64,000 nucleotides of DNA from the NCBI GenBank assembly GCA_030248295.1, contig JASANH010000510.1, positions 338,876 through 402,875 on the forward strand, read 5' to 3'. Below the pieces are notes generated by a model that saw only the letters and a program-made list of their open reading frames with translations, was not told the origin of the DNA and searched no databases. Below, piece by piece: positions 12,138 through 22,769 of this stretch; positions within the stretch are counted from its first letter, which is position 1, and every line of letters starts with the position of its first letter. The stretch is from Mesodorylaimus sp. YZB2_4 (Eukaryota > Nematoda > Enoplea > Dorylaimida > Dorylaimidae). The translations under genes and the position numbers were made by a program.

Positions 12138-14209
12138 TCATTTTGTCTCTTCTGATTGCACCAAGCTCTCAGTAATCACATGGTTGACACTCGTCTGCAC
12201 CTTACCCAGCCAATGTCGAAGTAATTCCATCTCAAATTGGTCGCCTATGGTCTGTCTGGTTCGCAAATTTCGAATTTCGTCGGCAGAAAAACGCCGCAAG
12301 GGTGTCACGTGGTAGACGAGAGCCTCCTCGTTTGGCACTATAACTTTCCCAAATCCATCCTCGTGAGTCCATACAAAATGCACCCCTTGCCTTCGTACGG
12401 CAGCAGGTTTCACGACGCTCTTCGGTCTGGATGGAAAGTGATCGATATGCCCATCAGGGGCTCGAAGCAGTTCAGCTGCTGAGGCATTAAAATGCCGAAA
12501 TCCGACACGACTCAACATTTGATGGTGACTGCGCACCTTGTTTGATCCGCCGATCACATCGTCTTGAATCAGGCTTTCATACTGATTAAACCATCGACTA
12601 AGCAATTCAAAAGTTGTTCGATTGCCTTCAAACCTGGGTTTTTCAAACTGGCTAGTCGTTTCAATAGGTCTGTCCGAATCATAAAGCTCGCTGTGAGTGA
12701 TACTGACCGGGGCAATATCGTCGCTATAAACTCTGACATGTTCAAAAATAAAGCTGCCAATATCTTTCCGATCAATATCCATTAGAAAGGATAATACTGA
12801 CCGATTTTGATAATTATCAAAAGTACTGATTTTCAATCGATTGTATGGGAGCAGCACAATGAGCTCATCTAAATCCACATGAGCCACGAATCGTGAGCGT
12901 CCACGTTCGCGATATCCGCAATCATTCATAGCCAATACCTGACCATTATAGCTTATATGCTTATTCAAAATATTGATTTGCTGCCGATCATAATCAGCGA
13001 TAGGTGGCAGTTCAGGCCAATCGATAATTTCCAAATCGATTTTTTGGTTTTTCAGATAAAAATCGATGACATTCTGAACATTCGATGACCAGGATCGACG
13101 ATAGAGCACGAACCGAGTTGCACCTTGCAATTGATAATATTCTAGGAATATAATAAGCGACAAGTGATCGATCCAGTCGAACATAGGTGCAAGGCACATA
13201 GTTAGATTATGCTTGATTACAGCAGCCTCAGTGGATGAGCGATAAATGGGAACCACGGGAGTTCGAGGCCACGAAGAAAGCAGCTCGCGATCAGATGCGA
13301 TACAAGAAGCCAGTTCCAGGGGCAGCAGTGAAATTGAATTGATGGACGGCACTGACTCATCTTGGGTTCCTTTAGACTCGTGCATTGTGGGCAGAGGGCA
13401 ATCGACGAAAAAGGACTCGAAACGATCGCAGTCCCACCAACAGTCCAAACGAATCAGATCGTAATGACCGACTGACATTGGTTGCTGGAATGGGGCACCT
13501 ACAAAATGTACGGTATAACGCCTAGATACACTAATCTTTTATCTAATTTTTCACAAATTGCGCATATGCTGCATTCGTTCTCCGACTCGCAGAATTTTCA
13601 TGAAGGAAACACACTGGATCTAATAACGCCTGTCACTGTTGAAAGCTCCTACACTAGAACGTGACATCCTCAATTCATGTTTCAGCCAGAATTCTTCATG
13701 ATCATTTCATGATTTCAGGCATATGATCCCGCAAAAAAATGACCAAACTCACCATCTTTGACCCTTTCGGTTTTTTGCCCAATTGTGGTGGCTTGCACAG
13801 TATTGCTATCATTTTCATAAAAATAGCACGCAACTGGTTGACATTCATCAGTATGTTTTAGGACCAATACCCGCACTATGTTCGATTCTGGTAAGTGATA
13901 AGCCGAATAGACAACCATACGTCGTGCATATACACCAAGCCAAGGTGGTTGAGAGGACAAGGCAGAAAGATTTCTTCTTGAAACTTTAGAATTTTTACAA
14001 ATCGAATTTTTCGAATCTGTGGGTTCTGTAAATATTTTTAAAGAAGATTGCGGATAGACAAATTTCGAATTCAATTTAGGGCAGCGAATGTCAATTAATG
14101 CCAATGCACTTATCGTAAAATCGTAGGGAACATAAAAAACGTATGCAAAGACTGAAAGGCATGTTAAAAGCACAAGAACAAGAAAGCGCCGTTTGACAGG
14201 CATCCACAT
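12138..14209 (-). CDS. GT92 (DUF23) family glycosyltransferase
   Basis: Two exons, 13753-14209 and 12138-13471, with a 281-bp GT-AG intron (donor GTGAGT, acceptor AATGTCAG), phases agreeing, 596 residues. The N-terminus is a short basic stretch followed by one membrane helix (about residues 8-27, FLVLVLLTCLSVFAYVF), the plan of a type II Golgi enzyme. The catalytic region has FDWIDHLSLIIFLEYYQLQG, then NDCGYRERGRSRF and HVDLDELIV; the DLDE at about 352-355 is the DxD-type metal/nucleotide-sugar site. Later HHQMLSR and HFPSRP match the family's end. GT92 members include galactosyltransferases adding galactose to N-glycan core fucose in nematodes and beta-1,4-galactan synthases in plants; the substrate here cannot be told. 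The acceptor overlaps a possible in-frame ATG, so exact splice choice is slightly uncertain. Confidence 0.85.
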
Positions 14210-14970
14210 TATTAATTATTTACAGCATCAAGATTTATTGTTTTTAAAAACGCAGCACCAGGCAGCTTGACAGCGAGCGAAAATTCTGCCACGCCACTTC
14301 TACTTCTACTTTTTCTCGCCGTTAATAGCAAGGCTAACATAAATAATACTCGCACACACGGACCGAATAAGGCTGTTATAAGTGTCCACGCGATTACTCA
14401 CGTCATGGGCTGCGTTGGTAAAGGGTCTGGACGTCTGGACGAGGGCATGCTGTGTGGTGATCCTTGCCTGACCAGATGTGCAGCCTCATGGGCTACAATG
14501 AATTCGTTCAGAGGTCAAAAAATAGTGCACGTTATGCATCCCATGCATTTGATGCTGCATGCTCATTATTTATCAGTCAGCAGAAAACTTTCTTCTGATT
14601 CAACGCGCTTGGCTCGTGCTTTTACAATATACAACTTACTATCAGCATAGCTACAGCGAAAGCAGCAAAATGCCACGTGAAAATGGATTTCTCGCATTTA
14701 CGCATGCTGTCAAACTGTTCTCCAGACATTGAAGAACACTTCGTGCGTATGAGTACTTCTTCTGTTAACCGTGTATAAATTTCGCATAATGAACTCCCAT
14801 TGATTTACAGGTACAAAGCGCATTATTACAGACTGCTGTTACATACAAAGTAATTTTAGCAGTCGAAGAAAATTCTTGCTGTGTACTAAACGTAGACTAA
14901 AAAAACGGGCGAGGGTATATTTGCAGATCGCTAATCAATAGAGTGTTATGTCATAGACTCCAGTCGGGTA
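14210..14970. other. intergenic, no gene recognised
   Basis: Upstream region of the GT92 gene. An open frame at 14267-14650 on the plus strand shows no domain or splice support. Confidence 0.4.
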
Positions 14971-14984
14971 GTGTTGCATTTGAC

Positions 14985-15125
14985 GTCAATGTCAAAGTCA
15001 AAATCCCGTCAAAATCGTATGCTTTCAAAATTCCGTCAAAGTCAACATTATTGTCAAAAAAATTTTTGGCCTCAGTCAAAGTCAATGTCAAAGTCAAAAA
15101 TCTTGCGAGATGTCAAAAAATTTTG
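14985..15125 (+). repeat. degenerate GTCAAA tandem tract, left
   Basis: Many copies of GTCAAA, GTCAAT and AAAGTCAA in irregular 6-bp steps. A matching tract lies at about 19978-20055. Confidence 0.75.
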
Positions 15126-15190
15126 ACATTTTGCGCATGCATTATTCAAATCCATGAGCCAAGACCAAGAGTTTACGAGTAAGATTTTCC

Positions 15191-15526
15191 CTACTCATCT
15201 CTGTATACCGTTTCGAATCGCTCGTTCTGATGTCGTTTCAAAACATGCTGAGCCACTTCCTCACAGTTTTGTAAAAGATTCCTTGCAACTTGTGGTAACT
15301 GTCTGTTAGAGTAAGGCGGGTTTTGTTTCAGTTTCACAGAATCTTTTTGAGAAGATAGAGTTTTACTTTTTCCTGTGACAATAAAAGCATTCAGATAACG
15401 ACCAAAACCACGTGCCAAAACGGACCAGGTCATGAGTGACGTTTTATCAAAATATTGAGCGAGCGGAAATGAGCCGTCAATTGAATTTTGTTGAAATTGA
15501 AAAATTTTGTTCGGACTTTCAGGCAT
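15191..15526 (-). CDS. hypothetical open frame or exon
   Basis: 111 codons, with a C-terminal part (from about residue 50) that looks protein-like: charged, Gln/Asn-rich, ending ETVYRDE. A possible acceptor TTTATTGTCACAG precedes that part. No domain recognised. It sits inside the TA-flanked segment, so it may be a remnant of a transposon gene. Confidence 0.2.
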   Translation of the reverse strand: MPESPNKIFQFQQNSIDGSFPLAQYFDKTSLMTWSVLARGFGRYLNAFIVTGKSKTLSSQKDSVKLKQNPPYSNRQLPQVARNLLQNCEEVAQHVLKRHQNERFETVYRDE

Positions 15527-15799
15527 GTCGTGTCATGTGTGTGAGGGAAAGGGCCAGTAGGACTAGTAAAGCGAGATGGTCCACCCCGTGTTACGGTAAT
15601 ATGAAAAAGAATTACAATGTAGACAGTGCTTGACCTCTGGCTTTCCATTTTGAACAAAAACAACCTTCCACTCTAGCTTAGCCCATCAGTTCAAAATTTT
15701 ATGAAGCGATCCATTTAGTTATCTGACCCAATCAAGTACAGGCAATAGGAAGCTCAGGGAAATTCAAGAATTTCCAGGAAAGCAGACGCTCTTTCTTTT

Positions 15800-16440
15800 C
15801 ACCGAGACCCACGCCCGGGCTCACGTCACAAATAAGATTTAGCATGCTCTATCATGATGACATGCCAGCATGCCAGTTTATTCGAGGACTGGTTGTATGG
15901 CAATACTTATCTGATGCATCTGCCGGTCAGTTTGATTCAGGGAAGCTTCACAGCGCTGCAGCCTCACAATATTTCATTTGTGCCATCTCCCCACTCTGGT
16001 GATCTGCGCAGTAAAATGTCGTCATAAGGGGTAGATCAGGATCAGGGCAATCCCAAGCGGGATCGGGATTTTTGCATTTTTCTTTTTTTTGCCTATTTCG
16101 CATTAAAGCAAACTTTTTAGGAATCCAGATTTTTTTAAGCTTTTCCTTACGGTTAGGCCGATTCTTAATCATTATATACGTACAAGGTGAAATTGTACAA
16201 CTCCTGGTTGTTGCGCTAGCCTGATCTTAATCCTCCTCCTCCTCCTCGTCTTCTTCCCCTGAACAAGAAATCGCATGTGCTGGAACTCGACAATGGCTGG
16301 ACGGATTTTGATCAAAATTGGCAGGATTGTAGATTCGGCCGAGGCCGATGTCATGGGGGCTCCGTGTGCGGCGGTGCGTCGCATCCCTCCTCGAATTTTC
16401 GTCCCCTCTTCCAAGCAATGTTAGAAAATCGGCTTTTCAA
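15800..16440. other. non-coding, CCT microsatellite
   Basis: Contains a short (CCT)n run at about 16232-16248 just upstream of the LINE. No gene recognised. Confidence 0.4.
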
Positions 16441-16454
16441 ATGTAAACAGGAAT

Positions 16455-17537
16455 TTGGGCAAACGTGAAGACCTGAAAGGTGAATTGTTATCTGGAAATT
16501 ATGACGTTTTTGGTGTCGTCGAGACAAAAATCGACGATTCTGTTCCTGATAGCGAAATCTCTGTCCCAGGATATTCTATTTTTCGACAAGACCGCAAGAA
16601 AGGTGGCGGAGGAATTGCCTTGTTCTTCAATTCTTCCATTTCATCCCATCGTGTCAAGGGACCTGCTGATTTTGGAATTGATCAAACAAGCTTCGAAATA
16701 CGGGCCGTTCATGTCGGCACTGGTGATTCGTCAGTTATTTGCCTTATCGTCTATATTCCGAAAACAAGTTTGTTGGCTGTTCAGAAACTGGAGGACTATA
16801 TATTTCGAGCGTTTCATCGAGAGCTCCATCGACTTGTAATTTTGGGTGATCTCAACATCGATTTGTTGAGTAATTCGCCTGCGAAAGCAAGATTCTGCGA
16901 CTTCTTGGCATCCATAGTCGGGACCCAAACTGTAAACGAACTGACTCGACTGGGCAAGTCGCTGCTTGACTTGGCGATTATTGGTGATCAAGATCGACAC
17001 ATCTCCACGCCAAATCTACCGCCGATTTCTTCATCCGATCACAACTTGATCTCGCTGTCCGTTTTAGGTTTTGCGAAAAAGCGCCCGCTTGATAAGCGAA
17101 CGATTTGGCAAATTAAACGAGCTGACTGGGATTTGGTCAACCCAAAGCTACTTGAACGAAATCTATGTCAACTGGTTCTAAATTCTTCCTCGGTCGACGA
17201 TGGTTGTTCAGAACTGACCTCGGCCATAAGTAAAATTCTCTGTGACAATGTTCCGCAGAAAACTATCCGAGTGGAAAAGCGGAAACTATGGATTACTAGT
17301 GACATTTTAGCCTTGATCAGAGCTAAGAACGAGGCATACAAAAATTGGAAAGCTTCTGGTTTGATTTCCGATCGCCACCGGTTTATTGGTCTTACAAAGC
17401 AATGCCGCAAGCAAATTCGATCATCAAAGTCGGAATTCATCACTCGTTCCTTCTCAAACTGTAAAACTGCTGGGGAATCCTGGTCGAATTTTAAGCGACT
17501 TGAACCAAACGACCAGACCAGTCTATTCCAACTCTGA
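16455..17537 (+). pseudogene. LINE endonuclease domain
   Basis: 360 open codons carrying the APE endonuclease landmarks in order: VVETKID, FRQDRKKGGGGIAL, VILGDLNIDLL and SSDHNLISL (catalytic E, the GDxN and SDH motifs). The fold is therefore complete except possibly the extreme N-terminus. After residue about 353 the frame shifts; the coding sense continues in another frame at about 17530-17850. Confidence 0.8.
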
Positions 17538-18867
17538 TCAATGACTTTGATGAGCACATTGTCACGTCTGGGGAGAAAGCTCGTGAATTCAACAACCAGT
17601 TCGCAAAAAACTTTAATCCCAGCAACTTTGGCGACTATAACCCTCCACCTGCCGATGAGGACGATTTTCGTGACTACAGCATCTCGTTTCGATTCATTGA
17701 GAAACAAATCAGTCGCCTGAGAAACAACTGTGCTCCGGGTGACGATGGTCTGACTGTTTCCATTCTAAAGAAAATCGCTATTTCGATTTCAGTCCCACTG
17801 TCTCTTCTATTCAATCGCTGTATCGGTTGTGGGCGATTTCCAATGCTTTAGAAATGCGCAAAAATTGGTCCGATACCAAAGGCCGAATATAGAAACTCAA
17901 TCAACTCATATCGGCCGATTTCGTTGCTTCCGATTTTGTCGAAGTTATTTTGAGCGGCATATTGAAGATCTAATTCGTCCCCAACTACGTTTATCGCCGA
18001 ATCAATTTGGATTTGTTAAACGTCGTGGTACAAACTCTGCTTTGATTTCCGTGTCACAGTTTATTCACGAAAATCTGAATAGCATGAAATTCGGCAATGT
18101 GATTGGAATATTTCTGGACGTAAAGAAGGCGTTTGATCGAGTTCCATTCTCCGATTCTTCGTAACTTGGAATATTACCATGGAGTGCCGCAAAAGCTTTT
18201 ACGACTTCTGCACTCTTATCTGACGGATCGCCGCCAGTTCGTGAAAGTAAATTCTGCCCGATCAGACTTTGCTCCTGTTCTGTCTGGGGTTCCGCAAGGC
18301 TCAATTCTCGGTCCATCGCTATTCGTCAGCTACATCGATCCGCTACTAGATGAATTCCCAAAATTATTTCCGTTCGCAAAATGGTTAGCATATGCTGATG
18401 ACTTAGTCATTCTGATCCCGATGAAGGTTATAAATGATGCATCCCGTATCTGTCAAACTATTGTTGATTTTATTCACGAGTGGTTACAAGCAATTGGATT
18501 AGAGCTGAGCGCCGAGAAGTTCAAAGCTACCCTGTTTCGTTATAATTATCGACATATTGTTGTGATGGTTCATGGCCAGCCGATTATTTTTACAGACAAA
18601 GTAAAATATTTGGGAATAACTTTTTCGTCTGACATGAAATTCTCAGAGCATGTTCAGGAAATTTCCCAGAAAACCCGAATGATGCTGGGTGCGTTACGTC
18701 GAAAACTTGGTCGGAACATCAACAGAGAAGTCATCGGTGCAGTTTACAAGTCGTGTATTCGTTCTATTCTCGATTATGGCTCATGTGCATACGATCCAAT
18801 TCTAAAAAAGGACGTGAAGAACCTCGAAAGGTCTCAGCTTCTAGCAGCCAGGATCTACTGTATCTAA
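17538..18867 (+). pseudogene. LINE reverse transcriptase, broken
   Basis: RT signatures lie in at least three frames: APGDDGL at about 17735, RPISLLP near 17905 (with a stop nearby), NQFGF and LDVKKAFDRVP to about 18150, then an open block at 18133-18867 with GVPQGSILGPSLF, the catalytic YADDLVIL, LSAEKFKATLF and KYLGITFS. The C-terminal region continues out of frame to about 19170. At least three frame changes or stops separate the parts, so the product cannot be made. Motif order and the GVPQGS(I/V)LGP sequence fit CR1/Jockey-like elements. Confidence 0.8.
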
Positions 18868-19977
18868 ACGATTGGTCTATCAATCCCCTCGATGTGCCTT
18901 CGAAGTGTGGATGGCCTCGCTTGTCTGACAGACGCAAGCACTTGAAATTGACTCAATTTTACAAGTCTTCTCATGAGCAACATGATTATTCGACCATCAA
19001 TTTCGTTCATCGATCCTTTTCTGGTCTCCGAAGCAGTTCCCGCTTAAGTGCCACTCATCACTTGGTGATTCCGAAATTTCGAACGAACTCTTTTATCCAA
19101 TCATTTGAGCTGTCCACTTTTATGTTATGGAATGCGGTTACCAGAGGATACTGTTTTTTCAGATTTGGAGACTTTTAAAGCATTTGTTTTTTCCTTGACA
19201 TTTTAGACTTTTTTTTCTTTCATCTTGTATTTGTGCTTGTCCCAGTTAGTGTGCTTCGGCTGCTTTGGGTCACAGTAAAGCATGAACATGAGCCGATTCT
19301 GCTATGTGTGCAAAAAATCAAAAATTTTCGTCGAACCGTTCTCGAGTTATTAGCCGACGAAAATCGTCCTTTAGCATAGGCGTCTGGTTGGCTGGTCTAA
19401 GCAGGCACTACCGTGCCTGCTGATATGACATCATGATGGAGAAATAATTATAAAAATAATCCGAATGCCTCAATGTCGGGACCCCAACCTATCCCAAGTC
19501 GCCATCCTCTAAAAATTTTATCCACAATTATCTAGTTAAGTCAATCAACTATCAAATTCCACAAAATAGTAGCTCGCGGCATGGCACAAAACGGAGATAA
19601 TTATCGCTCCTGCTGTATACCTCCTTGGACGCGTGGTTATGCTCATGCATAACTACCTGACAAAAATATTTAGCAGTATCTATGATTCAGAACACCCTAT
19701 TTGGCATAACCGAATAAACTATGGGTACAGGATTTTATTTGGCCAGTTAAGGTTTCAGTGCTTCAAAAAAACAGTTTACTCCATCGCGTCAGCCCAATGT
19801 TAGTCCGAAAGGAAGACTGAACAAGATTAGGAAGTCCACCCAGGCAAGCTCGGCCGTAGCCAACCTACGCCCCCGACTTGGGCGATGGCTGTGGAAAGGA
19901 GGGGCGATATGCGCGCTTGAGCTACCTGGTGGGACAAGGGGCGTGCCCACACAGGTTTTTTGAAATTTTTGCGAGAG

Positions 19978-20063
19978 GTCAATTTTGAGTCAATGTCAAT
20001 GTCGAAGTCAAAAACTTTTCGAGACCCCTGTCAAAGTCAAGGTCAAAGTCAAATTGAAAAACC
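19978..20063 (+). repeat. degenerate GTCAAA tandem tract, right
   Basis: GTCAATGTCAATGTCGAAGTC followed further on by GTCAAAGTCAAGGTCAAAG; same orientation as the left tract. Confidence 0.7.
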
Positions 20064-20654
20064 GACGTCATTTGCAACACTAGTACGGAGCTATGTAATT
20101 TACCAGTCGATAACAAGCAGAGCAAGTGAGAAGAAGATGCCCTGCGCTAACGCTAGAAGCTAGAAGCTGTAACATTTTTCTAGGAGTAGCCTTTGCGATA
20201 AGCTAATCATAAGCAGTGCGTAAGCGAAGTGACGAGAGACACATAGTGACAAAAAGATATGAAAAAGATTGCTTCGATGTGGCGGTACGAGTGCGTCCGG
20301 TAGGTATAGAAATACTGTCATGAATCAACGGTTTTATATTATATATGCCATGGTTATGCGCATATACGTTTCCCTGAATGAATATGCGCACCAGTATATC
20401 AATCGGAGATATAACTACAGCAGAGTCGGTGTATAGATTAGTATACATCTACCTACGATCTGCTGCTGTGTGTTGAGCAACAACTTGCGCACGATACATA
20501 AGAATCCTTTCTAATTATAAGCCATAAGCAAGCTTGGCGAATTTTTTGTAGATGCAGCGAATGGTCGCCCCAAAATGGCCGAACACTTGCGGATTTGATG
20601 CATATTACTGGCAAAAGCCAATGGCAGTCTACTGTCTATCTTTGCAACACTCAA

Positions 20655-20683
20655 ACAAACACACACACACACACACACACACA
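20655..20683 (+). repeat. (AC)n microsatellite
   Basis: About 13 uninterrupted AC units. Confidence 0.95.
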
Positions 20684-20806
20684 TACTCACAATTCGCAAC
20701 CTATAACCTATGAGGCCTATTGCTGATCCATCGCACGCACATCAAATTCGCACCTACATTGCCTAACAGTCTACAATAGTTGTCAGCGCCTGATCAATCG
20801 ATTTCT

Positions 20807-21989
20807 CTAAGCAGGCGCGATCAAAGCGTACTGGGGTAATTTCTCTTTAACGAGCGGTAGATTGGTAGCGATCTTTTGTTTCATAGCATTCCAATGGTTC
20901 ACGTCATTTGAATCCCCTGTAAAGGCCATAATTTGGTCGGCAATAGCCGATATCGGATTGATTATTGTTTCCATATCGATCAATTTCGCCACAATATTTT
21001 TCAAAACTTCAGCTTTGCCATGCAGGGTGACAATGTTGGCCATTAGAGCTTTCAGGCCGACATTGATCGAGTGCACATTTGCCCGTCCTTGATTCAATTT
21101 AGCCAGCTGAGAGTTTAGATCAGCTTTTACCGCTTCTAAATTAGTCTTGGCTTGATGTAGATTGGCCTGCTGTTGGGTCAGTTGGACTTTAATCGCTTGC
21201 AATTCAGCAAGTCTTTGTCGACGACCAGCCAGATCTTGCTTGGCATTTTCGCGCGCTCTCTTGGCCCGATCGATATGGCCAGTGAGCACGTTGACTGCTG
21301 AGCAAAATGGTTTGACAATAACTGTTTTCACTCCGTCTTCAATTATCTTGCCAATCTTTTTGAAAAAACCACGCTTCCCTCTGCAATGTCGGGCCTTTTC
21401 CACTCGTTCCTCTTCTTCCCTTACTTTCTGTTCAGCGTGGCTTACACTTTGCTCAGCAGCATTGACTTGATTTTGAGCATCAGCTAATTGAGCGTTGGTT
21501 TGTTGGATGCGAGAATTTGTCTGCTGCAGTTGTTGTTCATTACTTATAATTTGTTGTTCGACTGCCGACGCCCTACTGACCAGTTGTTCTACTTCTCGAT
21601 CCAGGCTTACTCGTAGCTGATCCGAGGCTTGGACAGCTTTGGCCAAATGGGTCGCGAACAACTGAGCTTTCGACCTCAAGGTGATCACCGTGCTATTGGC
21701 CACATCTTCAGTTTGAGGGACTGGTGATGTAGCCAAGTATTCGATGATGTTGGTGGCGACGATAGTGAGTGCATGATTGTATGGCACGGCCACTTGGGTT
21801 TGATACTGGTGCTTGTAGGCGACCAAGTCGAAGGCAAAAGTAAAATAAAGCAGTGAGGCGAAAATGCAGCATCTTAAAAAGGCTATCATATCTGAAATGA
21901 GAGCACAGGTGCAAGAAAAATGAATGATAGCATTATTATCAATAGAATTCCAGGTCACAAATAGTTCCTGCAAGCTATGGTCACTTACC
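20807..21989 (-). CDS. secreted coiled-coil protein with internal amphipathic segment
   Basis: The coding exon runs from ATG at 21889 to the stop at 20807 (360 residues). A CATTTCAG acceptor ends at 21892, two bases upstream of the ATG, and the matching GTAAGT donor ends a 5'UTR exon at 21989. Signal peptide MIAFLRCCIFASLLYFTFA. Residues about 70-165 and 205-310 are Gln/Ala/Glu-rich heptad-like coiled coils. Between them lies HCRGKR followed by GFFKKIGKIIEDGVKTVIV (from about residue 173), a cationic amphipathic helix after a furin-type site. Two cysteines flank this region (CRGKR and PFCSAV). Family not recognised. It is divergently arranged with the gene at 22770. Confidence 0.75.
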
Positions 21990-22094
21990 GAGTTGCTCAC
22001 GAGAATAGTACTGTGCAAGGTGCCTCCCAAGAGCCGAAGTCAAAGTCGGGTCACTCGAAAGTGATCTGGAACCTCAGATGAATGCTTCGCCTTC

Positions 22095-22120
22095 TATTCC
22101 CCTTTTTTATCAGCCCAAAT
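22095..22120 (-). promoter_or_regulatory. possible TATA-like element
   Basis: The minus strand reads TGATAAAAAAGGGG at about 22114-22101. It lies upstream of the 5'UTR exon (ending 21989) of the coiled-coil protein, at a plausible distance if transcription starts near 22075. Confidence 0.35.
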
Positions 22121-22724
22121 GCCGTGGTTCACCGAACTCATCGTCAGTCATAAATTCAGCAACCTTGTCTCCCCAGTTGTGTTACGCTAACAGAAACTAT
22201 TAGCTGTTTAATGCGCCATTTGTGGGATTTAGACCGGCAGAGTAGAGATTTAGGGTGGTATCTACCTAATTTTTCAAACATGTTCAACGCTTGTTAAGCA
22301 ACAGCTGGTGTGACGGTGTGGAAATTGCGCCCATGGGGCCTATATTTTTCACTCCAAAAATGCATACCGGGCTAAAGTTTTCGCCGAGTTTGCCGAACAC
22401 ACAGAAACAACTGCTATTTTTCCCAGTGTGGATCGCCGAACTCATCGTAAAAGTTTCAAAAACTCGTTGAAAACACTTCTCAACCGACTAAAAGCAAATG
22501 TATTGCACGTCAAATAAGAGAATGCTGTTCATTGTTCTGAAGAATGAATTAAATATCGAAACAGGCGACCATTCAAGGACGCCTGTGAGAGCAGGCAGGG
22601 AGAAGGGAATATTCATCATGGGATGTTAGCGTAACACCCTGCCTTCAGTGAATGCCCTGTTATCCGAACACAGCTGCTGACATTCGCCGAATTGCCAGCT
22701 GGGGCTTAGCAAGGTGATGAAACG

Positions 22725-22730
22725 TATAAA
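22725..22730 (+). promoter_or_regulatory. TATA box
   Basis: CGTATAAAGAG, 40 bp before the ATG at 22770. Transcription would start around 22755, leaving a very short leader. Confidence 0.6.
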
Positions 22731-22769
22731 GAGCGCGTACTACACGTCATTCGTGCCTAATCATTAAAA

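Larger units (their letters stand above)
16440..19290 (+). mobile_element. APE-type non-LTR retrotransposon (LINE), degenerate
   Basis: An apurinic-like endonuclease is followed by a reverse transcriptase in the same orientation, typical of CR1/Jockey-group LINEs. The copy is 5'-truncated (the endonuclease starts close to its domain boundary and no ORF1 is seen) and carries frameshifts and stops. The 3' end is uncertain; the last coding similarity stops near 19170, and no clear poly(A) or microsatellite tail was found. Confidence 0.8.
14971..20080. mobile_element. inverted-terminus segment flanked by TA, with nested LINE
   Basis: The left end GTGTTGCATTTGACGTC (14971-14987) and the right end GACGTCATTTGCAACAC (20064-20080) are inverted repeats matching at 15 of 17 bases. 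Each is bordered outside by TA (14969-14970, 20081-20082). Immediately inside both ends lie degenerate GTCAAA/GTCAAT tracts, in the same orientation rather than inverted. This looks like one short TIR element split by the LINE and other DNA, or two related elements each retaining one end. TA duplication fits Tc1/mariner-type or TA-specific MITEs. No transposase was recognised inside. Confidence 0.5.
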
